A stretch of DNA of 64,000 bases from Trebonia sp964581815 (GTDB lineage: Bacteria > Actinomycetota > Actinomycetes > Streptosporangiales > Streptosporangiaceae), in NCBI GenBank assembly GCA_964581815.1, contig CAZORE010000003.1, positions 74,226 to 138,225 of the forward strand, read 5' to 3'. The position numbers and the translations under genes are program-made. A model generated the notes under the pieces. The model was given only the letters and a program-made list of their open reading frames with translations, did not search any database and was not told the DNA's origin. Shown one piece after another: positions 1 to 11,010 of the stretch; the stretch's first letter is position 1, and the number at the start of each line of letters is the position of its first letter.

Positions 1-2879
1 GCGGTGAGGCCCGGCTCGTCGGCGTCGCTGCCGGCCCGGCGGCTGAGCTCGGCGAGCTGCCCGGCGAGCGGGAAGGCGCCGAGCCGCTGGGCGATCGGCG
101 TGGCGCGGCGCAGCCGGGCCGCCGCCTCGTGCGCGCTCACCCGGCCGGAACTTGGCCGCTCGGCCAGGGCGACCCTGGCGGCGTGGGCCAGCGCGACGGC
201 CGCCTGGTACGGCTGGCCGACCGCTTCCCACGCGGCGACGGCCGCGTCCGCGGCGGAGAGCCGGCCGCCGTCGGTGTCCTGCTCAGTGTCTTCGTCAAAG
301 ACCGCCTGGGGATCAAGCGCCGCGAACGACAGCTGCCACGCGCGCTGCACGGGGCCGCACACGTCCAGCTTCTCCGCGAGCCTCCGCAGCTTGTCGAGCA
401 GCGCGGCGGCCTCCTCGCCCGGCGCCTGGACGGCCGCCGCGGCCGCCGTCACCAGCAGCGGCCACGCGTACCGGGAGCTGGCGGCCGACACGTCGTACTG
501 CCGCAGCGCCTCGGCGGCCGCGGCGACGGCCGCGGCGGGCCCTTCGGCGGCCAGCGCGACGGCGATGTCAAGCTCGGCGAGCGGCAGGTGATACTGCTCG
601 TCGTAGCTGCCGGCGGCGAGCACCACCCGGGACGCCCCGGCCCGCCGGGCCGCGGTGGCGATGTCTCCCCGGGCGAGCGCGATGAAGCCGTCCACCGTCC
701 ACAGCGCGACCCGGGTACGCGGCGGCGGCGCGAGGTCGAGCGCGCGCCCGGCCACCTCCGCCGCCTCATCCCAGCGCCCGAGGTACAGCAGCGGCTCCGC
801 CAGGTTGATCGCGAGGAACGCGCCGCCGGTCCTGGCGAGACCGTGCCGCTCGGCGTCGGCGATGCCCCGCCGTGCGACCTGGACGGCGCGCTCGAACTCG
901 CCCGCGCCGCACAGCAGGTGCGTCTCGATGATCACCAGCTTGATGATCGGGTGGTACGCCCAGGCCTGCTTGGTGAGCTCGCGCGCCTGGGTCAGCAGCC
1001 GGAAGGCCTCGCTGCCGCCGCCCGCCACCTGGCTCCGCCCGGCCTCGAGCATCGCCAGGTTGACGAGCGCCTCCGCCTGCGAGTCGACGTTGCCGAGCTC
1101 GCGCGCGATCCGCAGCGCCTCAGCCGCCCAGGCGCGGTACTGCGGCCCGTCATCGTGAATGCCGCAGTGCGCGACGGAGATCAGCAGTTCCACCCGGGCC
1201 GCCGGCGAGAGGGCCTCGGGCACCAGGGCGAGCGCCCGCTCCAGGTCAGCCTCCGAGGGCACGAGGCCGAGGTCCTTGAGGAACGTGAACCGCCGGCGCA
1301 GCAGCAGCGCGAACCTGACCGGCTCGGCGGCCTCGTCGAGCTCGGCGAGCGCGAGCTCCACGAACGCGAGGCCGCGCTGCGGCTCCGCGACGTCCCAGGC
1401 GGCGGACGCTGCCTCCTCCAGCACCCGCACGCGGTCGGCGCCGATCTGCGCCGCGGCGTCAGGCACCTGCTCCCACAGCTCGAGTACCCGGTCGAGCAGC
1501 ATGAGCCGTTCGGCGTGCGCGACCGCGTTGGATGCCTGCACCGACGCCCGCCACGACCCGGCGAGCGCGCCCGTCGTGTTGTGCGCCGAGTACCAGTGGT
1601 GCGCCTTCTCGATGTCGGCGCGGCCAGCCGAGACAAGCGACGGGTCGACGTCGATTGCCCCTGCGAACCGGGTGTGCACCGCGGCGTGCTCGCCGGGCAG
1701 CAGGTCCGCGTGCACGGCCTCCTGGATGAGCGCGTGCCTGAACGAGTACCCGTCAGCGGTCGTCACCAGGACGTTCGCCGCCACGGCGGGGCGGAGCGCG
1801 GCGATGAGCTTGCCCGCGTCGAGCCCGGTGACCTGGGCGAGCAGCGTGTCGCTGGTCACGCCGCTGCCCGCGCTCGCGACGCGCAGCACCTCCTGGGTGT
1901 CCTCAGGCAGCCGCCGCACGGCCTGCAGCAGCAGGTCGGCGAGCGAGTCGGGCACCATGTCGCAGGCGTCGGCGCCGTCGGAGCAGGCGAGCAGCTCCTC
2001 GGTGAACAGCGGGTTGCCCTGGGCGCGCTCGAAGATGGCGTCGGCGAGGACGCGCTCAGGCGTTCGGCGCAGGACGACGGCGGCGAGCTCCTCGGCCTGC
2101 CCGCGGGTGAGCGGCGGCAGCTCGGTCCGGTCCACCCAGTCGATCCTGGCGAGCTCGGCGAGCAGCGGCCGCAGCGGGTGGGTGCGGTGCAGCTCGTCGG
2201 AGCGGAACGTCACGATGATCAGCAGGTTGGGCACCGCCCGCTGGTAGCCGATGAGGAAGGCGAGCAGGTCCCGGCTTGAGCGGTCCGCCCAGTGCGCGTC
2301 CTCGATGATCAAGGTGAGCGGCCTCTGCTCCGCGAGCCGCTCAAGCAGGGAGAGGAAGCCCTCGAAGAGGTGCGCCCGCGCCTCGCCCGCGGTCATTACC
2401 CCGCCCGGGTAGGCGTCGCCGCCGTCGACGGCGGCTGGCCCGCTCTCGTTCGGCCCGCCCTCGTTCGGCCCGACGGGCGCGCGGCCGGCGGACAGCTCGG
2501 GCAGCAGCCGGGCGAGTTCCCTGGCGGCCCGCCCGCTGCCGGACAGCCGGCTGGCGATCTCCTTGGCGCCCACCTCGCGGACGAGGTCCCGCAGCATCGC
2601 GGTGAACGGGCTGAACGGCAGCCCGTCGGCCCCCAGTTCCAGGCACGCCCCGGTCAGTACCCGGACCCCGGCGCCGCGCGCGGCCGCGGTGAACTCGGCG
2701 ATCAGCCGGGTCTTGCCCATCCCGGCCTCGCCGCCGACGAGCACGGCAGCAGGCTCGCCCTGGCGGACCGTGTCTAGTGCGGCCTCCAGCGCGGCCATCT
2801 CGGCTGCCCGTCCGACAAGGACCGGGCTGGCCCCGCGTCTGCTCATCACAATGTCAAGCATCTCACCCGGGTCGGACAT
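1..2879 (-). CDS. LuxR-type AAA ATPase regulator, C-terminus cut by window edge
   Basis: Large STAND/AAA ATPase transcription activator (LAL/MalT-like), incomplete: the frame is open to position 1. From the ATG at 2879 the protein reads an LVGR entry motif near residue 21, a Walker A GGEAGMGKT near 49-57, and a Walker B LIIEDAHWAD about 150 residues later. A long alpha-helical, TPR-like Ala/Leu/Glu-rich region of some 600 residues follows. The last codons before the edge read ...DEPGLTA, which is how LuxR HTH domains start (GLTxRE), so the DNA-binding domain should lie just outside the window. In-frame alternative starts exist at 2948, 2939 and 2846; none has a convincing ribosome binding site. 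The effector cannot be told from the sequence. The 83-residue gene upstream reads the same way. Confidence 0.85.
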   Translation of the reverse strand, partial: MSDPGEMLDIVMSRRGASPVLVGRAAEMAALEAALDTVRQGEPAAVLVGGEAGMGKTRLIAEFTAAARGAGVRVLTGACLELGADGLPFSPFTAMLRDLVREVGAKEIASRLSGSGRAARELARLLPELSAGRAPVGPNEGGPNESGPAAVDGGDAYPGGVMTAGEARAHLFEGFLSLLERLAEQRPLTLIIEDAHWADRSSRDLLAFLIGYQRAVPNLLIIVTFRSDELHRTHPLRPLLAELARIDWVDRTELPPLTRGQAEELAAVVLRRTPERVLADAIFERAQGNPLFTEELLACSDGADACDMVPDSLADLLLQAVRRLPEDTQEVLRVASAGSGVTSDTLLAQVTGLDAGKLIAALRPAVAANVLVTTADGYSFRHALIQEAVHADLLPGEHAAVHTRFAGAIDVDPSLVSAGRADIEKAHHWYSAHNTTGALAGSWRASVQASNAVAHAERLMLLDRVLELWEQVPDAAAQIGADRVRVLEEAASAAWDVAEPQRGLAFVELALAELDEAAEPVRFALLLRRRFTFLKDLGLVPSEADLERALALVPEALSPAARVELLISVAHCGIHDDGPQYRAWAAEALRIARELGNVDSQAEALVNLAMLEAGRSQVAGGGSEAFRLLTQARELTKQAWAYHPIIKLVIIETHLLCGAGEFERAVQVARRGIADAERHGLARTGGAFLAINLAEPLLYLGRWDEAAEVAGRALDLAPPPRTRVALWTVDGFIALARGDIATAARRAGASRVVLAAGSYDEQYHLPLAELDIAVALAAEGPAAAVAAAAEALRQYDVSAASSRYAWPLLVTAAAAAVQAPGEEAAALLDKLRRLAEKLDVCGPVQRAWQLSFAALDPQAVFDEDTEQDTDGGRLSAADAAVAAWEAVGQPYQAAVALAHAARVALAERPSSGRVSAHEAAARLRRATPIAQRLGAFPLAGQLAELSRRAGSDADEPGLT

Positions 2880-2973
2880 TCCGGCCCGCCCAGAAGTGGG
2901 CGAGCCGGAATCCACCCGGACGTTCTCGTCGCCTGGCATCGTTGGCATCCGCGCTGGTCAGCCGCGCGCCGGG

Positions 2974-3225
2974 CTACCGGCCCGCGCGCGTCTGGCGGCC
3001 GTCCCCGGCCTCCCGCCGCGGCGTCGGAACGGCGTCCCCGAGCTCCGCGAACATCTCGTGCGCGTAGTCAGGGATCACCGGCGCGACGGTCGCCTCCGCC
3101 TTGTCCCTGGCGCGGCGTGCGCGGGTCGCGGCGCGCGCCTCGCGCGCCTGGCCGGCCTGCCGCGCTGACCGCTGCCCATCGGCGACCCGCTGCCTGGCTA
3201 CCTCGTACCACAGGTTCCCGTTCAT
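2974..3225 (-). CDS. Small Arg/Ala-rich protein of unknown function
   Basis: An 83-residue protein starting MNGNLWYEVARQRVADGQR. It is highly charged, with an Ala/Arg/Gln-rich predicted helix over residues 10-48 and a more mixed C-terminus containing PDYAHEMFAELGD. No signal peptide, membrane segment or known domain is seen. It is supported by a strong ribosome binding site (GGGAGG, about 4 nt before the ATG) and typical codon use. It lies upstream of the LuxR-type regulator on the same strand with a gap under 100 bp, so co-transcription is possible. I recall similar short proteins in actinomycetes but assign no function. Confidence 0.65.
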   Translation of the reverse strand: MNGNLWYEVARQRVADGQRSARQAGQAREARAATRARRARDKAEATVAPVIPDYAHEMFAELGDAVPTPRREAGDGRQTRAGR

Positions 3226-3234
3226 GGGTCCTCC

Positions 3235-3252
3235 CGGTTTCCGCGGAAACCG
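3235..3252. promoter_or_regulatory. 18-bp perfect palindrome at the 5' end of the 83-aa gene
   Basis: CGGTTTCCGCGGAAACCG is self-complementary across all 18 bases. It sits immediately upstream of the GGGAGG ribosome binding site, about 10 bp from the ATG at 3225, in the region between that gene and the divergent typA. It could be a repressor operator or an mRNA hairpin that occludes ribosome binding. Confidence 0.5.
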
Positions 3253-3426
3253 CCTTGGTTTCCCGCGTACTTACAGGGTCGGGCTAAGGTCCCCCCGTCC
3301 CGCTATTGGTCGTTCGCCGTATCCTTGGCCCTCCTCGCGGCTTAGTCCAGGTAAGCCGTCTTACCCAGCCGGGATCAGGGATTACCCAGGCGTCCCCGGG
3401 CGTTATCCCAGGCGGACCGGGGCGAG

Positions 3427-3456
3427 GTCAAGCCGGCGGCGGCGCGGCAATAGACT
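3427..3456 (+). promoter_or_regulatory. Possible typA promoter
   Basis: A TAGACT -10-like hexamer lies at 3451-3456, with a weak -35-like GGTCAA at 3427-3432 and an 18-nt spacer. A short hairpin GCCGCG-AAT-CGCGGC at 3464-3478 would start the roughly 125-nt leader of typA. The -35 match is poor, so this is tentative. The rest of 3253-3588 shows no gene. Confidence 0.35.
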
Positions 3457-3588
3457 GGTGTACGCCGCGAATCGCGGCTCAGCCCCGGACCCGCCGAAAT
3501 CGTCGGCGTGATCACTCGATCGCCGGAAGCTGCGATCCCGATGCCGAATGAGCGAGACTCACGCATGCCCGCACAGCAGGAGACCATC

Positions 3589-5457
<1,869 letters not shown>

Positions 5458-5592
5458 CCCGGCGGATACCGGGCAACTCACTCGCCTCCTCAGCTCCGGT
5501 TCCCCTTGCCGCACGCCGGAAGTCACTCCCTTGACACCTCGGCCCGGCCCAGTGAGACTGCGGCTCATCACGGCGTAACGCTGGAGGCGAGC

Positions 5593-6264
5593 ATGGGATC
5601 GTATGCGGACACCATCTCGGTGCTTGAGGCGGAACTGGCGACGGTCGAGCGGCTCTTCGCCGGCCTGTCAGACGACCAGTGGCGGCTGCCGACGAAGCTG
5701 GTGCCGGTTGACCCGGACCTGCCGCACTGGACGGTCTTCGAGCTCGCCGGGCACTTCGACATCGCCATCGGCCTGACCCGGATGCTGATCGCCGGGCGTG
5801 AGGACGGCCAGCCGGCCAGGGACCGGACCAGTTTCTTCATCAACCCGCGGTCGGAGACCGGGCCGGTCGTCTACGGCTACGCCTACCAGATGGTGCAGGG
5901 CAAGACGCCCGCCGACATGCCCGGGGTGCTGCACGAGACCTTCTCCAAGACGGTGGCCGAGGCCCGGGCGGTCCCGGCCGGCCTGGTGGGGCCGGGGTAC
6001 TTCGCGCCGATGCGGGCCGATGAGTTCGTGGCCAGCCGCATTGTCGAGGCCGTGGTGCACGGCATTGACCTGACCCAGGCGCTTGGCCGGGAGCCCGTCG
6101 CCACGACGGAGGGGATCGCGGCGACCGCCGCGATCCTGGATGACCTGCTCGCGCGTCGGACCGTTCCCGGCAGGCCCGCGGAGCTGTCGGACGACCTCGA
6201 GTGGATCCTGGCGGCCTCTGGCCGGGCCGGGTCAGGCGACAACAGGCTTCCGCTGATCGGCTGA
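5593..6264 (+). CDS. DinB/MDMPI-fold protein, mycothiol-dependent maleylpyruvate isomerase family
   Basis: A 223-residue protein with an N-terminal four-helix bundle typical of the DinB/mycothiol-dependent maleylpyruvate isomerase family (segment LSDDQWRLPTKL, then HWTVFELAGHFDIAIGLTR). The metal-binding pattern in this family uses spaced histidines; here H in PHWTVFEL/GHFD and a distal VVHGIDL are candidates. Family members use mycothiol or bacillithiol as cofactor, consistent with mshB in this window, but the substrate is unknown. The start at 5593 has GGAGG 6-7 nt upstream. It stands alone between typA and the muramidase gene. Confidence 0.75.
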   Translation: MGSYADTISVLEAELATVERLFAGLSDDQWRLPTKLVPVDPDLPHWTVFELAGHFDIAIGLTRMLIAGREDGQPARDRTSFFINPRSETGPVVYGYAYQMVQGKTPADMPGVLHETFSKTVAEARAVPAGLVGPGYFAPMRADEFVASRIVEAVVHGIDLTQALGREPVATTEGIAATAAILDDLLARRTVPGRPAELSDDLEWILAASGRAGSGDNRLPLIG

Positions 6265-6325
6265 CCAAACAGCTGACTAAAAGTTGGGGCTTGAAGCTCT
6301 AGCCTGCATTGATTACTCTCCGTAT

Positions 6326-7276
6326 ATGGATATGTTGCGGAGAGTAGTGCTACTCCCTGTGACGACGACCGGTGCCGTGACGCTGGTGCTGTCGCTCGCC
6401 ACGGCACCCGGCGCGCACGCCGCGCCCGGCCTGGCCGCCGACGCGGCCGCAGCCAGGCCCGGCGCGGTCAGGCCGGGCGCGGTCAGGCCGGGCCTGGCCG
6501 CGGCGCCCGCCCGCGGGCTGGACATCTCGTCCTACCAGCACGGCCGGGCGCCAATCGACTGGCCGCAGCTGGCCAGGCACGGCATCAGCTTCGTGGCGGT
6601 GAAGGCGTCCGAGGGCACCTACTACCGCAACCCGTACTACCAGTCCGACGGGCGGGGTGCCGTCAGGGCCGGACTCGCGGTGATGCCGTACGTGTTCGCC
6701 AACCCGGCCAGCGCCGGCGGGGCGGCGACCGCGCGCTACGCCGTCCGCATCACGGGCAGCCTGCGCAGGCCCGCCCAGCTGCCGCTCGTCGTCGACCTGG
6801 AGAACGACCCGTACAAGTCGGGCGCCGACTGCTACGGGCTGGGCCGCAGGTCGATGATCGGATGGATCGCCGGCTTCGTCGGCCAGGCCAGGGCACTGAC
6901 GGGAAAGTGGCCGGTCATCTACACGGGGGCCAGCTGGTGGCAGGAGTGCACCGGCGCCACGAGCCGGTTCCGCCGGGACCCGCTGTGGCTGGCCGCGTTC
7001 GGCGGCACCAGGCCCGCCGTGCCGTCCACCTGGCGGCGCTGGACGTTCTGGCAGTACAACGACGCCGGCCGCCTGCCGGGGATCGGCCCGTCCGACCTGG
7101 ACTACTACCAGCCGACCGGCGACCTGCCCGCGCTGCGCCCGCTGCCGTGGCCGGCGTCCGGGGCGCGCCCGGCGGCCGACAGCCGCCTGGCCGCCAGGAT
7201 CCTGGCGGCCAGGCGGTCAGGAACGCGGCCGGGACCTAGGGCGAGGCACCTGGTGAGACACCGAGGGCGCCCCTGA
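6326..7276 (+). CDS. Secreted GH25 muramidase (lysozyme)
   Basis: Extracellular N,O-diacetylmuramidase cutting the MurNAc-GlcNAc bond of peptidoglycan. The N-terminus MDMLRRVVLLPVTTTGAVTL is followed by a hydrophobic stretch and AHA, a Sec signal peptide with probable cleavage near residue 32. A short Pro/Ala/Gly linker leads to the GH25 domain: RGLDISSYQ, where the Asp is a GH25 catalytic-site residue, VAVKASEGTYY, PLVVDLENDPY with the acidic pair, and FWQYNDAGR near the end. The C-terminal 50 residues are Arg/Pro/Ala-rich. The ATG at 6326 gives a proper signal peptide; no strong ribosome binding site precedes it. It converges with sdhB over a shared terminator. Confidence 0.9.
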   Translation: MDMLRRVVLLPVTTTGAVTLVLSLATAPGAHAAPGLAADAAAARPGAVRPGAVRPGLAAAPARGLDISSYQHGRAPIDWPQLARHGISFVAVKASEGTYYRNPYYQSDGRGAVRAGLAVMPYVFANPASAGGAATARYAVRITGSLRRPAQLPLVVDLENDPYKSGADCYGLGRRSMIGWIAGFVGQARALTGKWPVIYTGASWWQECTGATSRFRRDPLWLAAFGGTRPAVPSTWRRWTFWQYNDAGRLPGIGPSDLDYYQPTGDLPALRPLPWPASGARPAADSRLAARILAARRSGTRPGPRARHLVRHRGRP

Positions 7277-7300
7277 CCGCGGAAGTCAGGAGCGCCCTCG
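7262..7300. terminator. Bidirectional hairpin between the muramidase gene and sdhB
   Basis: CGAGGGCGC (7262-7270) pairs with GCGCCCTCG (7292-7300), and CCTGAC (7272-7277) with GTCAGG (7285-7290), giving a 16-bp stem with one mismatch and a 7-nt loop. The muramidase stop codon is inside the left arm. There is no T-tract, as usual in such GC-rich genomes. Confidence 0.75.
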
Positions 7301-7319
7301 GTAAGCCGCCAGGCCGCGC

Positions 7320-8105
7320 CTAGCGCTTGCCGGGCACCGCCGGGGTCCCCTTGGCCTTCGGCCGCATGGAGATCTTCGAGCCGAGCCAGACCAGCGGGTC
7401 GTACTTCCGCCCGGCGATGCGCTCCTTCATCGGGATGAGCGCGTTGTCGGTGATCTTGATGTGCTCGGGGCAGACCTCGGTGCAGCACTTGGTGATGTTG
7501 CAGAGGCCCAGGCCGAAGTCGTCCTGCGCGATGTCGCGCCGGTCGGCCTCGTCCGCCGGGTGCATCTCAAGCTCCGCGATCCGCATGAGGAACCGGGGGC
7601 CGGCGAAGGCCTCCTTGTTCTCCTCGTGGTCGCGGATCACGTGGCAGGTGTTCTGGCACAGGTAGCACTCGATGCACTTGCGGAACTCCTGCGAGCGGTT
7701 GACGTCCTCCTGCTGCATCCGGAACTCGCCCGGCTTGATGGACGGGTCCGGCGTGAACGAGGGGATCTCCCGCGCCTTCGCGTAGTTGAACGACACGTCG
7801 GTGACCAGGTCGCGGATGACGGGGAAGGTCCGCATCGGCGTGATCGTCAGCGTCTCGTCCTCGGTGAACGTGTCCATCCGGGTCATGCAGCCAAGCCGCG
7901 GCATGCCGTTGATCTCCATGGAACAGGAGCCGCACTTGCCGGCCTTGCAGTTCCACCGGACGGCCAGGTCGGACGCCTGCGTGGCCTGCAGCCGGTGCAG
8001 CACGTCGAGGACGACCTCGCCCTCGTTGACCTCCACCTTGTAGTCCTGCAGCGAGCCGGAGCCGGCGTCGCCGCGCCACACCCGGAACTTGGCCAGGTAC
8101 CCCAT
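7320..8105 (-). CDS. sdhB: Succinate dehydrogenase iron-sulfur subunit
   Basis: A 261-residue iron-sulfur subunit of complex II carrying electrons from the FAD of SdhA to quinone. The N-terminal ferredoxin-like domain has the [2Fe-2S] cysteines CKAGKCGSC and, 11 residues later, LGC. The C-terminal domain has CIECYLCQNTCH and CNITKCCTEVCP for the [4Fe-4S] and [3Fe-4S] centres. Its ATG shares one base with the sdhA stop codon (TGATG), so translation should be coupled. Gene order anchor-flavoprotein-FeS matches the mycobacterial Sdh1 operon (Rv0249c-Rv0247c), rather than the classic sdhCDAB order. Confidence 0.95.
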   Translation of the reverse strand: MGYLAKFRVWRGDAGSGSLQDYKVEVNEGEVVLDVLHRLQATQASDLAVRWNCKAGKCGSCSMEINGMPRLGCMTRMDTFTEDETLTITPMRTFPVIRDLVTDVSFNYAKAREIPSFTPDPSIKPGEFRMQQEDVNRSQEFRKCIECYLCQNTCHVIRDHEENKEAFAGPRFLMRIAELEMHPADEADRRDIAQDDFGLGLCNITKCCTEVCPEHIKITDNALIPMKERIAGRKYDPLVWLGSKISMRPKAKGTPAVPGKR

Positions 8106-10027
8106 CAGTGCCCCTCTTCCAGCGCAGCCGCCTCACGGTGCCCGGCCAGTTCTTCCTTGGTCATGTACTTCTTGAGCTCGGAGATGTCGAACAGGTCGAG
8201 CAGGTCCGGGCGGATCGCCGGGATGGGCTGGTGCACCATCTCGACCTTGTCACCGTTCAGCGACAGGATCAGGTTGACCTTGCGCCAGTCCGGCGACATC
8301 ACCGGGTAGTCCTCGCGAGTGTGCCCGCCGCGGGACTCCTGCCGCTCCAGGGCGGCGGTCGCGACGCACTCGGCGACGAGCAGCATGTTCCGCAGGTCCT
8401 GCGCGTAGTGCCAGCCCGGGTTATAGGCCCGCTCGCCGGGAACGGCGACGCTCTGCGCGCGCTCCTTGAACTTCTCAAGCGCGGCGAGCGCGTCCTTCAC
8501 CTCTGACTCGCGCCGGATGAGGCCGACCAGGTCATGCATCGTCTGCTGCAGCTCGTGGTGCACCGTGTACGGGTTCTCGCCCTCGGCCCGCTCGAACGGC
8601 GCGAGCGCCTCCGCCACGGCCGCGTCCAGGTCAGCCTGCACCACCGCCGGCTTGGCGTCACCAAGCGACGATATGTAGTCCGCCGCGCCGTCGCCGGCCC
8701 GCTTGCCGAACACCAGCAGGTCGGACAGCGAGTTCCCGCCGAGCCGGTTGGACCCGTGCATGCCGCCGGACACCTCGCCGGCGGCAAAGAGCCCGGGCAC
8801 GGACGAAGCGGCGGTATCGGGGTCGACTTCCACCCCGCCCATCACGTAGTGGCAGGTCGGCCCGATCTCCATCGGCTCCTTGGTGATGTCGACGCCGGCC
8901 AGCTCAAGGAACTGGTGGTGCATGGACGGCAGCTTCTTCAAGATCACGTCGGCGGGCAGCCGGGAAGAGACGTCGAGGAACACGCCGCCGTGCGGCGTGC
9001 CGCGCCCGGCCTTGATCTCGGAGTTGATCGACCGCGCCACCTCGTCGCGGGGGAGCAGCTCCGGCGGGCGCCGGTTGTGGTCCGGGTCGGTGTACCAGCG
9101 GTCGGCCTCTTCCTCAGTCTCCGCGTACTGAGCGCGGAACACGTCGGGCACGTAGTTGAACATGAACCGCTTGCCCTCGGTGTTCCGCAGCACCCCGCCG
9201 TCGCCGCGCACCGACTCGGTGACCAGCAGGCCGGCGACGGACAGCGGCCAGACCATGCCGGTCGGGTGGAACTGGACGAACTCCATGTTCATCAGCTTCG
9301 CGCCCGTCAGCAGGGCGAGCGCGTGCCCGTCGCCGCTGTACTCCCAGGAGTTGGACGTGATTTTGAACGTCCGCCCGATGCCGCCGGTCGCGAGGATGAC
9401 CGTCGGCGCCTCAAAGAGCACGAAACGCCCGGTGTCGCGGATGTAACCGAAGGCGCCCGCGATAGCGCCGGACGGGGACTTCAGCAGCCGCGTGATCGTC
9501 GTCTCCGCGTACACACGGATCATGGCGTCGGGGTCGCCGTGCTCGATGGAGTCGGCCTGCTGCAGCGCGACGACGCGCTGCTGCAGCGTGCGGATCATTT
9601 CCAGGCCGGTGCGGTCGCCCACGTGCGCGAGCCGCGGGTACTCGTGCCCGCCGAAGTTGCGCTGCGAGATCTTCCCGTCCTTGGTCCGGTCGAAGACCGC
9701 GCCCCACGCCTCGAGCTCCCAGACCCGGTCCGGTGCCTCCTTCGCGTGCAGCTCAGCCATGCGCGGGTTGTTCAGGAACTTCCCGCCGCGCATGGTGTCG
9801 CGGAAGTGCACCTGCCAGTTGTCCTTGGGGTTCACGTTGCCCATGGCGGCGGCGGCGCCGCCCTCGGCCATGACCGTGTGCGCCTTGCCGAACAGCGACT
9901 TGGAGATGATCGCCGTCCTCAGGCCCCGCGCCCGCGCCTCGATCGCCGCCCGCAGCCCGGAGCCGCCGGCGCCGATCACTACGACGTCGTAGGCGAAGCG
10001 CTCGATATCGGTGTCGTTAGTAGCCAT
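8105..10027 (-). CDS. sdhA: Succinate dehydrogenase/fumarate reductase flavoprotein subunit
   Basis: A 640-residue catalytic subunit that oxidises succinate to fumarate. The FAD-binding Rossmann motif VVVIGAGGSGLRAAIEA is close to the N-terminus, and KAHTVMAEGGAAA carries the His that binds FAD covalently in this family. The capping and substrate region includes FVQFHPTG, and GGNSLSDLLVFGKRAG is the conserved FAD motif of the family. The frame is open upstream through sdhC, but the ATG at 10027 (MATNDTDIERF) is the natural start, 26 bp after the sdhC stop. It overlaps sdhB by one base. Length and motifs look intact. Confidence 0.95.
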   Translation of the reverse strand: MATNDTDIERFAYDVVVIGAGGSGLRAAIEARARGLRTAIISKSLFGKAHTVMAEGGAAAAMGNVNPKDNWQVHFRDTMRGGKFLNNPRMAELHAKEAPDRVWELEAWGAVFDRTKDGKISQRNFGGHEYPRLAHVGDRTGLEMIRTLQQRVVALQQADSIEHGDPDAMIRVYAETTITRLLKSPSGAIAGAFGYIRDTGRFVLFEAPTVILATGGIGRTFKITSNSWEYSGDGHALALLTGAKLMNMEFVQFHPTGMVWPLSVAGLLVTESVRGDGGVLRNTEGKRFMFNYVPDVFRAQYAETEEEADRWYTDPDHNRRPPELLPRDEVARSINSEIKAGRGTPHGGVFLDVSSRLPADVILKKLPSMHHQFLELAGVDITKEPMEIGPTCHYVMGGVEVDPDTAASSVPGLFAAGEVSGGMHGSNRLGGNSLSDLLVFGKRAGDGAADYISSLGDAKPAVVQADLDAAVAEALAPFERAEGENPYTVHHELQQTMHDLVGLIRRESEVKDALAALEKFKERAQSVAVPGERAYNPGWHYAQDLRNMLLVAECVATAALERQESRGGHTREDYPVMSPDWRKVNLILSLNGDKVEMVHQPIPAIRPDLLDLFDISELKKYMTKEELAGHREAAALEEGH

Positions 10028-10053
10028 AACTAAGTTCGCCCGTTCCGTAACGC

Positions 10054-10860
10054 CTAGTTGAAGAGCCGCGGGTCGCTGAAGGCGCCACTCGCGACCAGCA
10101 TGATGTAGAGGTCGGTGAGCATCAGCGTGGTCAGCGAGATCCACGCGAAGGCCATGTGATGCTTGTTCAGCTTCGAGATCTGCGTCCAGGTCCAGTACCT
10201 GACCGGGTGCTTGGAGAAGTGCTTGAGCCGCCCGCCGGTGATGTGCCTGCAGGAGTGGCACGAGAACGAGTACCCCCACACCGCCACCACGTTGACCAGC
10301 ATGATGATCGACCCGAGCCCGATGCCGAACGACCCGTTCGGGCCGCGGAACGCCTGCACCACGTCGTAGGTGAGGATCGCCGCGATCACGAACGCCGCGT
10401 AGAAGAAGTACCGGTGGATGTTCTGGATGATCAGCGGCACCTTGGTCTCGCCCGAGTACTTGGCGTGCGGCTCGCGTACGGCGCAGGCGGCGGGGGAGCG
10501 CCAGAACGCGCGGTAGTAGGCGCCGCGGTAGTAGTAGCAGGACAGCCGGAACCCGAGGACGAACGGCAGCGAGACGAACGCGTAAGGAATGATCGGCGGC
10601 ACGGCGGGGATCCACCGGCCGAGGGCGGCCGCATCTGGCGTGCACTCGCCGCTGACGCACGGCGAGTAGAACGGCGTCAGGTAGTGGTACTGGGACACGT
10701 AGTACCAGTGCCCCATGAACACGCGGACGGTCGCGTAGGCCACCCAGATGGTCAGCAGGGTCGCGACGACGCGGCCGCGGTTCCACCAGGGGTCCGTCCG
10801 GAGCGTCCGCTCCGTGATCTGCGCCCGCGTTCTGGCAGGCGCCTGCGAAAGTTGTGTCAT
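10054..10860 (-). CDS. sdhC: Succinate dehydrogenase membrane-anchor subunit (mycobacterial Sdh1 type)
   Basis: A 268-residue membrane protein with five predicted transmembrane helices, near residues 31-50, 84-105, 152-170, 181-199 and 239-258. Histidines in the helices and loops (QNIHRYFF, CHSCRHITGG) are candidate haem ligands. This fused single-anchor type is the one found with the flavoprotein and FeS subunits in mycobacterial Sdh1. The start MTQLSQAPA has GAGGA upstream. First gene of the sdhC-A-B operon. A CHSC pair on the fifth loop is a conspicuous feature I cannot assign. Confidence 0.88.
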   Translation of the reverse strand: MTQLSQAPARTRAQITERTLRTDPWWNRGRVVATLLTIWVAYATVRVFMGHWYYVSQYHYLTPFYSPCVSGECTPDAAALGRWIPAVPPIIPYAFVSLPFVLGFRLSCYYYRGAYYRAFWRSPAACAVREPHAKYSGETKVPLIIQNIHRYFFYAAFVIAAILTYDVVQAFRGPNGSFGIGLGSIIMLVNVVAVWGYSFSCHSCRHITGGRLKHFSKHPVRYWTWTQISKLNKHHMAFAWISLTTLMLTDLYIMLVASGAFSDPRLFN

Positions 10861-11010
10861 CCAGCGTCCTCGCTGTGCGTGATCGTGATCGTGACCGCGA
10901 CGCGCAGCCAGGCAGCCCTTATGCGAGCAGGGGGGCGGGGCGCGCATGCGATGTCCACGAACTTATTCCAGTAAGTGTCAGCATGCCGCATCAGGGGGGC
11001 CTTCCAGGAT

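Noticed and set aside
129..2279. Long plus-strand open frame of about 716 codons
   Set aside because: It is the mirror of the minus-strand LuxR-type ATPase gene; the protein is Arg/Gly/His-rich without domains, while the minus strand has Walker motifs.
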